DNA from: Picocystis sp. L7
Taxonomy: Eukaryota; Chlorophyta; Picocystophyceae; Picocystales; Picocystaceae
Direction of reading: 5' to 3'
NCBI GenBank assembly: GCA_020975725.1
Contig: QXJR01000004.1
Span: forward strand, 310,001 to 374,000
Length of the DNA: 64,000 nt
Shown here one piece after another: positions 12,612 through 21,887 of the stretch. The translations under genes were made by a program, and so were the position numbers. Every line of letters starts with the position of its first letter. Position 1 is the stretch's first letter. The notes beneath the pieces were generated by a model. The model made no database searches. It had not been told where the DNA came from and worked only from the letters and a program-made list of their open reading frames with translations.

Positions 12612-13323
12612 TGTAACGGCCAGCGAGGCCTCCCAGGGTCCCTACGAGACCCTGGCCTACGGGACTAGACCCCCGGGACCCCATATGGATGAAGGGCAAT
12701 GGTGTCCCCTCTCAAACAACCGCTGTACCGTTCCGGAACTGGAGTCAGTCCCCTTGGGGGTTCGTATTGAAGGAAGGTCGCCCCGGTTCAGAACGGGCTT
12801 CCTGTAAGGGACATCGGGGATTTGGACCGAAACAGACCGACTGAAGGGGACCGACCCCATCTCTACCTTTCCTTCTGGAAGGTAGGGCTGGGGTGCTGGA
12901 CGGTGTCGATGCGACTGCCAGCTCACGTTCGCCCCGGGGCGAACGCAACGGACGGTCAGATGTGACTCTAGGGAGCACGTGGGCTGCCATGACACCCCAG
13001 TTGCCCCAATTCCAACCGCCAGTGAGAGGCGGTGAGAGAGGTAGACCCTTGGTCCCTCTTTGCTTTGTGATACACTTCTTCTACTTGCCAAGCCAAGTGC
13101 GCAACACGCCTCCTCCTCCGACCCTGACCAACGCAACAGGCGAAACCACCTGGACGCTCCAGCACGTCCGTTCTCGCCTCCCACGCCGGCCGAGGCTCCT
13201 TCAACGCAAGGGAGAAGAGAGAGAGAAGAAGACCCCGGTACAAGGGGTGCGAATCCCGTCCACGAGACCCTCGTCACCAAGAGTACGTGTGTTGGGTCAT
13301 TCAACCACGGACGCAAGTCTAAT
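12612..13323 (+). repeat. Ty3 5' LTR (712 bp)
   Basis: Begins TGTAACGGCC and repeats at 19641-20352 with a constant offset of 7029. GC-rich. Several open frames cross it on both strands, but they show no recognisable protein and are duplicated with the LTR. Confidence 0.92.
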
Positions 13324-13370
13324 ACTGTCGAAGCCTACTCTTGGGAGAAGACGGCGTTTCGTTTGCAAGA

Positions 13371-14627
13371 ATGGACGATACGGACCACGCCACAAGAATG
13401 AGCACTCTCCGAAGAGAGCTTGAACAAGAACGAAGCGAAGGGCACACCCTCCGTGAAAGAGTTGCTGATCTTGAAGCCCAAGTCGAGGCTCTTCAAGCCA
13501 TACCACCTGATGATCATCAATTGGAAGCCACGAAAGACCTCCTCGATGGTGATGACTCTCCAAGTACCGAGCAAGGCGCTCTCGCCGAACCCATCAGTTT
13601 GTCCGAAGAAAAGGGGCTCCCACACCTCACAAGTTTGTATGGGACAGCATTGCAAGACTCCAAGAACATACAAAAGGTCTCCCTTGAAAAACCTACCAAG
13701 TTCACTGGGCTGGAGCTTGAGGAAGACCCCTACTCCCTCACCTATTGGTATAGGGATGTGTTGTGTTGGTGCCAGGCCTACGCCTTCGATCGACCGAAGG
13801 AACAATTGGTCCTAGCCATCAGTCAAGCACTTGGAGGAACAGCCAAGTCCATGGTCCAAAACCTCATCATGAAGGATCCTGATGCTTTGCAATCGGTGGA
13901 GGACCTGCACTCATATTTGAAAAAGACATTTCAAAACCAAGATCCAGGCCCCGAAGCGTGGCGCGAGTTCCACACCACCAGAATGAGAAGGTCAGAAAAT
14001 GTTTTGCACTTTTTGAACAGGTTGGTGCAGCTCAGCTTTGTGGTGAATGCCAGCAGCTCTCCTGTTTGCCGTACTCTGTCCGAGCATGACATATCAGCCA
14101 GGCTACAACATGGTCTGCCAACATACCTCCAAAAGGCTTTGTATAAACACCTGGAGCATCTAATTGATGTTGATAAGGTTCCGGACATGGAACCAGGCAA
14201 CCTGGCAGCCACCATATTCAAACTTGAACGCGAGGCGGCTGAACCAACAAGGAAGGATATCAAACAGCCTGATGAAAAGTGGAGAGGACGATCGCCCGTG
14301 AATCGCGAGTACCGACCGACACCGCAGCGAGCGGTGTATCGCTCTGCAGCCATAGCAGCTGCCATGCCAACTCAGCAGCAGCAAACAGCAAGAAGCGACG
14401 GATACCCCAAGCGTCAGCACAAGCGGTTCGATGATTTGGAAGAGGAACAGAAAAATGCGATCATCAAAGTCCAAACACAGCTGGCCAGCAAGCCACTTGG
14501 GGGTAAACTTACCCCAGAGGAAAAGAACCTTTGCCTTGCACATGCTCTGTGCCAGCGATGCCGTCGATATGGTCATGATCAATCAGTCTGCAAGATGGCA
14601 TCAGTGATGGGCGCGCCAAAAAACTGA
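13371..14627 (+). CDS. Ty3 Gag protein
   Basis: 418 aa from the first ATG of the frame. An N-terminal coiled coil (about 10-50, rich in RELEQERSEG-type heptads) is followed by a retrotransposon Gag domain and a C-terminal CCHC zinc knuckle (CQRCRRYGHDQSVC). It would form the particle and bind element RNA. Its stop overlaps the pol ATG as TGATG, compatible with the re-initiation or frameshift strategies known in the family. Looks whole. Confidence 0.85.
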   Translation: MDDTDHATRMSTLRRELEQERSEGHTLRERVADLEAQVEALQAIPPDDHQLEATKDLLDGDDSPSTEQGALAEPISLSEEKGLPHLTSLYGTALQDSKNIQKVSLEKPTKFTGLELEEDPYSLTYWYRDVLCWCQAYAFDRPKEQLVLAISQALGGTAKSMVQNLIMKDPDALQSVEDLHSYLKKTFQNQDPGPEAWREFHTTRMRRSENVLHFLNRLVQLSFVVNASSSPVCRTLSEHDISARLQHGLPTYLQKALYKHLEHLIDVDKVPDMEPGNLAATIFKLEREAAEPTRKDIKQPDEKWRGRSPVNREYRPTPQRAVYRSAAIAAAMPTQQQQTARSDGYPKRQHKRFDDLEEEQKNAIIKVQTQLASKPLGGKLTPEEKNLCLAHALCQRCRRYGHDQSVCKMASVMGAPKN

Positions 14628-17600
14628 TGGCTCTCCGTCCGGTAACGCAGGTTACCGCGACGGAGCCGGGAGCGAAAACTGCAGCCGCCCCGGTGAACAA
14701 CAGTAGAGATCCAGTCTGCTTACACTCATTGACTAATGTGAAACCAAGACAGGAATTTCTTGCTGCAGAAACATACTTTGGAAACAGGAAACAGAGAATT
14801 AGAACCCAGGCCTACCTGGATACTTTAGCAAGTCACTGCTTTATCAGTGAAAAGCTTTTCAAGAAACTGCAGGATGCTGACCCGTGCCGTTCATCTTGGC
14901 AGTATACGACAGACAGCGTCGATTTCACAGTGGCTGTGGGCCAAGATGTTCACACTGCACCTGTGATTGAAGCTACGTTTACGATCGATGGATTCCGCAC
15001 TCGCATGAACTTTGGAATAGCACCTCTGGAAACGTTCGATTGTATCCTGGGAGCCACCTTCTGCCATCAGCATTTGGAGGCACTGGACTGGCAGCAACAC
15101 AGAATGATCCTGCGCGGACGCAATGGAACCAAGTTTACAGTGTATGGGGATCATCAGTTCCTGTCTTCAAGGAAACTGGACCTCATCGTGCCCCGGAGCG
15201 AAGCTCGCGCAGCAGTCAAGGACCCAGGCTGCTTGTTACTCATGATACAGCCTATGGACCCCACTCCAGAAATGATAAGTGAGGAAGAAGACTTCAGCAG
15301 AGTGCGCAGCCAACTCAGCGATGCATGGGACCTGGATGACCAAGACCAGGCCCGGCTAGATGACCTGATAGAAAAGAAATATAAGCACCTGTTTCAGCCT
15401 CGTACCGAGTTACCGCCCGAACGAGTACCGGGAGAGATGTTCAAGGTTCAATTGATGGAGGGCGCTACGCCCCAATATCGTAATTACTACCGGCTGTCCC
15501 CGCAGCAGCAGACTGCACTGAAGGAACTGATCGCCGAGTACGTAGACGCAGGTAAGATGGACCTGTGTGCTGGATCCAGCTGGGGAGCCCCAGTCATACT
15601 GGTTCCCAAGAAGGACGGCGGATGGCGAGTCGTTTTTGACTACCGCCTTCTCAACAACGTTACGGTCAAGGATCGCTATCCTCTGCCGAGGATCGATGAC
15701 TATCTGCAGAACTTGAGGGGAGCCAAGTACTTTTCATCGCTTGATGCGATGGATGGCTTCCATCAGATCAGAATGGACCCAGATGATGTGGACAAGACTG
15801 CTGTGGTGACCCCCTTTGGGTCATTTGTATGGAAGGTCATGCCGATGGGGGCTGCGAACGCGCCATCGATGTTCCAGCGCATGATGAATAGAGTGTTTGG
15901 GCACCTGCTATATTTAAAAGTGTACATGGATGACATCTTAGTACACTCAGAGACAAAACAGCAGCACTTTCAGCATCTGGAGGAGTTCTTCGCCGTATGC
16001 GAACAAGCCGATATTCGGCTCAAGCGATCAAAGTGTCACTTTTTCATGAGCACCCTGGAATGGGTAGGCTTTCGCATTCGAGACGCGCAGTTGGCCTGCA
16101 CAGGCCGTCTCCTCGACAAGATCCAGCAGTTCCCGCGCCCCACATCGCAGTGCGAAAATATGGCTTTTCTGGGGTTATGTCAGTTCTACATGCGGTTTGT
16201 TCCTCACTTTGCGGAATTGGCTTCCCCACTTACAGAGTTGAACCAAGCATCACTGAAATACAACTTTGCTGCATACTGGAAAGAGCCACAGGAGAAAGCC
16301 TTCCAAAAACTGGTGACAGCTTTAAATAGCCCACCAGTACTGGCTCTCTTTGATGAGGACAAACCCATCAGGGTAGAGACAGATGCCTCAGATATTGGTA
16401 TGGGTGCGTCGCTGATGCAGCAGGATGAACAAGGCACATGGCGCCCCGTCGAGTACTGGTCGAAGAAGTTCAACAGCGCGCAACAGAATTACCACCCTGC
16501 AGAAAAGGAAACCTGCGCGATACTTTATGCATTGCAACACTGGAGACATCTTTTATTTGGGCAGAACTTTACGGTCATTACCGATAACAAGGCCAGTCAT
16601 TTTCTCAATACCAAGGCCACTGAACAACTTTCCCCCAGAGAAATGAGATGGGTGGAGAAGCTGGCTTACTTTGCTCCATTCACTGTGGAGTACAGACCTG
16701 GCTCTGAAAATATTGGACCGGACTATCTCTCTCGCCATTCAGCCCAGGTTAGGAAAGGAACAGTATATTGCATACTTGATTTGTGTGCTGGGATGGGCAC
16801 TACGCTCCGTGCACTGGAGATGGTCATACCAGAAACTGCGGAATACAGCTTGGACTACATTGCAGTTGAGAAAGACGCGGACTGCAGAAGCGTCATCCAG
16901 CGCGTGTTCAATCAAGTGCGCCTGGCTCGGCCAGGCCTGTTCGTTCGCAAGGACATCTTCCGATATGGTGACGATGTTGCTGCTCTGGCGCATCGTCGAA
17001 AGCTTCCCCCAGTTCACCTGCTCATTGCAGGTGTGCCTTGCCAGCCATTCTCGCGCGCAAACACAGATGCAAGTAAACCTCCGCTGGGCCTTTACGATGA
17101 TCGAGAACTCTTTACAGCTGTGGGAAAACTTCACAGACGGCTACGATCGCCAGACTTTGTGATAGAGTGTACCCCGTTTGCACCCCACCTGGAATCTCAC
17201 CTGGACACAATCTCCCAATGGTTTGGGGAACCCAGTACTGAAGACCTTTCTCAGTATGGAGCGCAAGCACGGACCAGGCTCTGTTGGACCTCGCTGCCAC
17301 CAGCCCCGGTATCAATGGGCACAACGAAACATACTCCCCTCACGTGGCAGGAATGTTTGGATCCAGGGGCACACGCCCCGAAAGACGCTTTCGACAGGCC
17401 TCGTCTTAAATGCCCCACCCTGATGGCCAGCGCACGGTCCCATAGTGACCGCTCGCGATCCACCTGGGTACACGGCAATGACGGGGAGCTCCGTCCGCTG
17501 ACCACCAGCGAGCGTGAGCGACTGGTAGGAGTACAGGCAGGTGACACTGCTGCAGTTGATGTCAGTGAAGCCGGTCGACAGCGCATGTGCGGCAACGCCT

Positions 17601-19612
17601 TTCCAGTAGGATGGATTGCCCACATGTTACTCCGCTGGATACACCACACACGGACGCTTCGACCGCTAGCCGGCCGCAGTCCTGATCGGACTGTGTGTGG
17701 CTCGATTGCGTCTCTTAATACCTTCAGCCCGATACCATCCGCTTCAGAAGCTGGTGGTCAAGAGATACCTCCTATACTGGATCGCATACGCATCGCAGCA
17801 AAAAGAGACCAGAGTTATCAGGACATGCTCAGCGCACCACCGCAAGACTGCACTGTCCAAGACAATCTGCTGTTCACATCAGGACCACACTCACAGCCAG
17901 TACTTGTGGTACCTGCTGATAATGGTATAAGGCAAGAGTTACTCCACCTGGTACATGACCCCAGGCATTTTGGAAAAGATCGAACCTTTACGGAAGCTGC
18001 CAGACACTTCACCTGGAAGGACATGCGCCACCACGTACGACACTTCGTTGCAAGATGCCCAGTATGCCAATTGCAGAAACCAGGTAACCGTACTCGGCAC
18101 GCGTTGTTGTGTCCAGAACTAAGGTTCCACCCGTACCCGTTCCACACTGTAGTGATGGATGTGGTGGAAAACCTGCCACTTACTGCCCAAGGTCATAATG
18201 CTGTGCTTACAGTCGTGGACAGGTTTACGAAGTTTGCGATATACGTACCAATCCACTCCACTTGGAGCGCGTACCGGCAGGCCCAGTGCCTGATGGACCA
18301 TCTGGTGTACAGGTATCACACCCCAGTGCACATTCACACTGATAATGGACCGGCGTACCGGACCCTGTTTAAGGCGTTCTGCGCAGCGTTGGGCGTGCGA
18401 CATGTGACGGGCACCCCATACCATTCACAATCCCAAGGTGGGGCAGAGAGGCAGCACAGAACCTTACTGCAGACGCTACGCTCTACCTGTTCAAACAAGC
18501 ATCAATGGGATATCTATTTACAAGCAGCAGCTCATGCCTACAATGACTCTGTGCATGCTGCTACTGGTCACTCACCATTTGAATTATTGTATGGCTGCCC
18601 ATCCAGGTTACCTTGGCATCTACAACTGCCCAACAGTGGACCGCACCAACACATGGATCAGGTCACCACTTATGACCAGAAGGTGTCAAACCTCCTGGAG
18701 CAGCACCGTGCAGTTTACAAAGCGGTCCTGAAGAATCTGAGCAGGGCTGCAGAAAGCATGGGTAATCTGAAATCCAAACGGCGCCCCAAAAGCTTCGCAG
18801 TTGGCGACAAAGTAAAAGTCCAGTACGGACTGAAGGGCCCGACCGACAAACATAAGCTGGATCCATACTATGTGGGCCCCTATGTGATCAAGCAAGTGCT
18901 ACAGAATGGTGCTTACCAATTAGATCTACCCCAAGGATCGGCCTTCTCCGATCGTATACACGTAGACAGACTGGAACCATGGATTGATTCAGATCTTACG
19001 CTCTTCCCGATGGATGAGCATCTACAGCCAGCAGCAGCACCGCTTCCGGATACTCGGGCCATGCAGGATGAGACTACAGCGTACCGCATACGCCGATATC
19101 TACTGCGGGACTATTCAGCCTTCCCTGCGCAGCCCGTACGATACTGGGTTGAGGGAAACATTGCTGATCCGTCGCAACGCTACTTCTGGGTAGATGAGAC
19201 AGCAACCTTATTGGAGGAATTCCTCCCCTTGGAGGAACAAAATGGATGCATACCAGAGCAAGGGATTTTGCCAGCGAACTTCGATGCCGTGCAGACTCAT
19301 AAGAAGACAACTTATTTGCAGTCTCCGAACCCGATCATGGCGAACACCTGGCCATATCATAAGCTACCGTACCAGACACGCCGGCGCCCGCCCTCTCCAC
19401 CAAGGACAACTCTACTGAACAGTGTGGTACAGGAGCTGTTTTATTTGGAGGGACAGGACCAACCGGCATACTTTCAGGGGATGGTGCATGCATACCAAGA
19501 CAACCAGTATGAAGTACTATGGACAGATGGGAAAAAGGATTACTATCAGGAAGAACAAATCAAGGCTATGCTGTATGACCCAGTTTCGTACATATATGAC
19601 TTCCAGCTCTAA
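14627..19612 (+). CDS. Ty3 Pol polyprotein with embedded methyltransferase
   Basis: A 1661-aa frame. In order: retropepsin-like protease (AYLDTLASHCFIS, about 65); reverse transcriptase (about 320-500, with FSSLDAMDGFHQIRMDP and YMDDILVHS); RNase H (starting VETDASDIGMGASL, about 580-705); C5 cytosine methyltransferase (about 711-1005); H2C2 zinc domain (ending CPVCQLQKPGNR); integrase core with HTDNGPAY and GGAERQHRT; and a C-terminal tail. The tail has a chromodomain-like stretch around 19080-19230 and a Tudor-like stretch ending WTDGKKDYYQEEQIKAML near 19570. The methyltransferase position between RNase H and integrase is not part of the standard Ty3 plan. Looks whole. Confidence 0.92.
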   Translation: MALRPVTQVTATEPGAKTAAAPVNNSRDPVCLHSLTNVKPRQEFLAAETYFGNRKQRIRTQAYLDTLASHCFISEKLFKKLQDADPCRSSWQYTTDSVDFTVAVGQDVHTAPVIEATFTIDGFRTRMNFGIAPLETFDCILGATFCHQHLEALDWQQHRMILRGRNGTKFTVYGDHQFLSSRKLDLIVPRSEARAAVKDPGCLLLMIQPMDPTPEMISEEEDFSRVRSQLSDAWDLDDQDQARLDDLIEKKYKHLFQPRTELPPERVPGEMFKVQLMEGATPQYRNYYRLSPQQQTALKELIAEYVDAGKMDLCAGSSWGAPVILVPKKDGGWRVVFDYRLLNNVTVKDRYPLPRIDDYLQNLRGAKYFSSLDAMDGFHQIRMDPDDVDKTAVVTPFGSFVWKVMPMGAANAPSMFQRMMNRVFGHLLYLKVYMDDILVHSETKQQHFQHLEEFFAVCEQADIRLKRSKCHFFMSTLEWVGFRIRDAQLACTGRLLDKIQQFPRPTSQCENMAFLGLCQFYMRFVPHFAELASPLTELNQASLKYNFAAYWKEPQEKAFQKLVTALNSPPVLALFDEDKPIRVETDASDIGMGASLMQQDEQGTWRPVEYWSKKFNSAQQNYHPAEKETCAILYALQHWRHLLFGQNFTVITDNKASHFLNTKATEQLSPREMRWVEKLAYFAPFTVEYRPGSENIGPDYLSRHSAQVRKGTVYCILDLCAGMGTTLRALEMVIPETAEYSLDYIAVEKDADCRSVIQRVFNQVRLARPGLFVRKDIFRYGDDVAALAHRRKLPPVHLLIAGVPCQPFSRANTDASKPPLGLYDDRELFTAVGKLHRRLRSPDFVIECTPFAPHLESHLDTISQWFGEPSTEDLSQYGAQARTRLCWTSLPPAPVSMGTTKHTPLTWQECLDPGAHAPKDAFDRPRLKCPTLMASARSHSDRSRSTWVHGNDGELRPLTTSERERLVGVQAGDTAAVDVSEAGRQRMCGNAFPVGWIAHMLLRWIHHTRTLRPLAGRSPDRTVCGSIASLNTFSPIPSASEAGGQEIPPILDRIRIAAKRDQSYQDMLSAPPQDCTVQDNLLFTSGPHSQPVLVVPADNGIRQELLHLVHDPRHFGKDRTFTEAARHFTWKDMRHHVRHFVARCPVCQLQKPGNRTRHALLCPELRFHPYPFHTVVMDVVENLPLTAQGHNAVLTVVDRFTKFAIYVPIHSTWSAYRQAQCLMDHLVYRYHTPVHIHTDNGPAYRTLFKAFCAALGVRHVTGTPYHSQSQGGAERQHRTLLQTLRSTCSNKHQWDIYLQAAAHAYNDSVHAATGHSPFELLYGCPSRLPWHLQLPNSGPHQHMDQVTTYDQKVSNLLEQHRAVYKAVLKNLSRAAESMGNLKSKRRPKSFAVGDKVKVQYGLKGPTDKHKLDPYYVGPYVIKQVLQNGAYQLDLPQGSAFSDRIHVDRLEPWIDSDLTLFPMDEHLQPAAAPLPDTRAMQDETTAYRIRRYLLRDYSAFPAQPVRYWVEGNIADPSQRYFWVDETATLLEEFLPLEEQNGCIPEQGILPANFDAVQTHKKTTYLQSPNPIMANTWPYHKLPYQTRRRPPSPPRTTLLNSVVQELFYLEGQDQPAYFQGMVHAYQDNQYEVLWTDGKKDYYQEEQIKAMLYDPVSYIYDFQL
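16756..17650 (+). other. C5 DNA cytosine methyltransferase domain inside Ty3 pol
   Basis: About 295 residues continuous with the pol frame. C5-methyltransferase motifs are visible: motif I DLCAGMGTTLRAL (cofactor site), motif IV GVPCQPFSRAN with the catalytic Cys, motif VI FVIECTPF with the conserved Glu (ECT where ENV is usual), motif VIII QARTR, motif IX RERLVGVQAG, and motif X GNAFPVGW. All catalytic motifs are present, so the domain may be active. PCQ rather than PCN makes it unlike canonical animal DNMT3. Target specificity cannot be read from the sequence. I recall methyltransferase-bearing retroelements reported from dinoflagellates and the charophyte Klebsormidium. Confidence 0.9.
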
Positions 19613-19640
19613 TTCAGATCGTCGCAGTGAGCCGGGAGAG

Positions 19641-20352
19641 TGTAACGGCCAGCGAGGCCTCCCAGGGTCCCTACGAGACCCTGGCCTACGGGACTAGACC
19701 CCCGGGACCCCATATGGATGAAGGGCAATGGTGTCCCCTCTCAAACAACCGCTGTACCGTTCCGGAACTGGAGTCAGTCCCCTTGGGGGTTCGTATTGAA
19801 GGAAGGTCGCCCCGGTTCAGAACGGGCTTCCTGTAAGGGACATCGGGGATTTGGACCGAAACAGACCGACTGAAGGGGACCGACCCCATCTCTACCTTTC
19901 CTTCTGGAAGGTAGGGCTGGGGTGCTGGACGGTGTCGATGCGACTGCCAGCTCACGTTCGCCCCGGGGCGAACGCAACGGACGGTCAGATGTGACTCTAG
20001 GGAGCACGTGGGCTGCCATGACACCCCAGTTGCCCCAATTCCAACCGCCAGTGAGAGGCGGTGAGAGAGGTAGACCCTTGGTCCCTCTTTGCTTTGTGAT
20101 ACACTTCTTCTACTTGCCAAGCCAAGTGCGCAACACGCCTCCTCCTCCGACCCTGACCAACGCAACAGGCGAAACCACCTGGACGCTCCAGCACGTCCGT
20201 TCTCGCCTCCCACGCCGGCCGAGGCTCCTTCAACGCAAGGGAGAAGAGAGAGAGAAGAAGACCCCGGTACAAGGGGTGCGAATCCCGTCCACGAGACCCT
20301 CGTCACCAAGAGTACGTGTGTTGGGTCATTCAACCACGGACGCAAGTCTAAT
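19641..20352 (+). repeat. Ty3 3' LTR (712 bp)
   Basis: Same sequence by eye as 12612-13323. It is preceded by a short purine-rich tract (GGGAGAG) suited to plus-strand priming and followed by the ACATA duplication at 20353-20357. Confidence 0.92.
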
Positions 20353-20357
20353 ACATA
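20353..20357. repeat. Right target-site duplication ACATA
   Basis: Second copy of the 5-bp duplication that brackets the Ty3 element. Confidence 0.8.
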
Positions 20358-21887
20358 GCGAGATTGATAGAAAAACATGATCAAAATGAGATAGCTTTTG
20401 TTGCAGTGATTCTCTTCAAGGATTGGCTTGAGGGATGATATTCCATACCACCGAGACGATCATATGCCATACATGGTGTACATGATAAATGGCATAGTGT
20501 CCACAGATGTCTCCGTGTGCAATGCTTTCGTATGATGATAGTCATTCTGCCAAATACGATGTGAAACACACTCAGACGACTTTGCAATCATACTACAACG
20601 AAGAGCACCTCGGCACAACGGTTGAGCTTGTGACGAAGAGAGCCTTCTCGGATGGCTAATCTGCGCAGAGGCCTTCTAAAAGGCGGAGTAATGGCGTTTC
20701 GCTACAAACCGATGCATGTTCAACAACACGGTTGAAAGGGATGGCGTGGCTTGTTGTATACTCGTACAAGGAAAGACAATGGATCCATTGGTTCGATCCA
20801 ACCATCGTTGCACCAAAAGAATGGTAGATTGGCGAGGGTAACAAGAACAAGCTCGGCTGCACAAAGGTAGTTCTTATCCACCCCTACGGGTTTGATTCTA
20901 TCATTTCTACTACTAGGAAAGGCATCAATGCGATGATTTTCGAGTGTATGCATGACCACCGCTAAGGAGAGATTTAGCATATATGGTACGAAACATTTGG
21001 GAAGGGCTCCCGCTTCTACTACGATGGATAAAGAGGCAGTCAAAGATTGGGAGGCAAAGCTTTGCACATTAAAATGGAAGATGGCATCGTTTGATTCACC
21101 CGGGAATTCTAGAATCAAATATAGATCATAGTATGTTTATTAAGGGAGAGGTTGTTTTGTATACCGGAGTGGAGCGCCTTGATGAACAAAGGAAGGTCCT
21201 GGGCTCGAACAAGCAACTCTTTCCATGGAGTCTTTGACGACCAAAGCGAGCTTGTCATCGCTTACGGATCAAGGATTGGAAGGACATGGAGCTCGGGGAG
21301 ACAAAACAGTATGGGTGGTGCAGGGCCCCTTTTTTCTGCGGCTGGTGGTCAAGTTCACTATAAAGACGAGTGCAAGCGAGCCGTAGGTGCCACCTTTGCC
21401 AATTTCAAGGTAATATTTGTAGAGAGTTCAAGGGATGTCAAAGCTCACGAATTCGGAAAAGAGGTACCACCATCCACGAATGCGAGTGTAGCACGTGCAT
21501 TTCCGCGCCACTCCATACGCGATCGATCGAGTGGAAGGTGTCGCATGTCTCCCTTGGCCGAGTGCGTATGCGAACCGGCGGTGCGTACCCTAGGATCTCG
21601 AATCTTCCCTTCGTTCCCTCCCTCCACCACCACCCCTCAACAGAAGGGGAATCCAACACCCTTCCTCCACGGACCGTCTATCTTCCGCCTCTTACTCAAT
21701 CCCATCTGTCGATCGGTCTACGATCCTCTCTCGATTGGACCGTAGGGGGTCGTTTTCCCTCTCCCTTGGGATGGGAGGGACAGCCAGGTGCACCCTGTCG
21801 TTCCATCGACCCCATCGGGGAAACCAAGGAGACGTGACACTTCGGCACCGATTGTGTATCCATGCCGACGGCGAAGCACGATCGAAG
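20358..21887. other. Non-coding stretch right of the Ty3 insertion and promoter of the DGAT2-like gene
   Basis: The first kilobase continues the AT-richer sequence on the left of the Ty3 element and has only short frames that I do not recognise. From about 21450 the sequence becomes GC-richer and looks like the promoter and leader of the acyltransferase gene. An open frame at 21152-21745 has no recognisable content and I do not call it. Confidence 0.5.

Larger units (their letters stand above)
12612..20352 (+). mobile_element. Ty3/gypsy LTR retrotransposon with a DNA methyltransferase domain
   Basis: A 7.7-kb element with 712-bp LTRs (12612-13323 and 19641-20352) that look identical, flanked by the 5-bp target duplication ACATA (12607-12611 and 20353-20357). 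Gag (13371-14627) has a CCHC knuckle. Pol (14627-19612, 1661 aa) has protease, reverse transcriptase, RNase H, a C5 cytosine methyltransferase domain, an HHCC zinc motif, the integrase core and chromatin-reader-like modules; integrase after RT/RNase H is the Ty3/gypsy order. Gag and pol overlap by one base in TGATG. Matching LTRs, a clean target duplication and open frames indicate a recent insertion that looks whole. It landed in an AT-richer, gene-free stretch. Confidence 0.95.

Noticed and set aside
12657-13316. Minus-strand frame of about 220 codons, repeated at 19686-20384
   Set aside because: It lies wholly in the Ty3 LTRs, is duplicated only because the LTR is, and matches no protein family.
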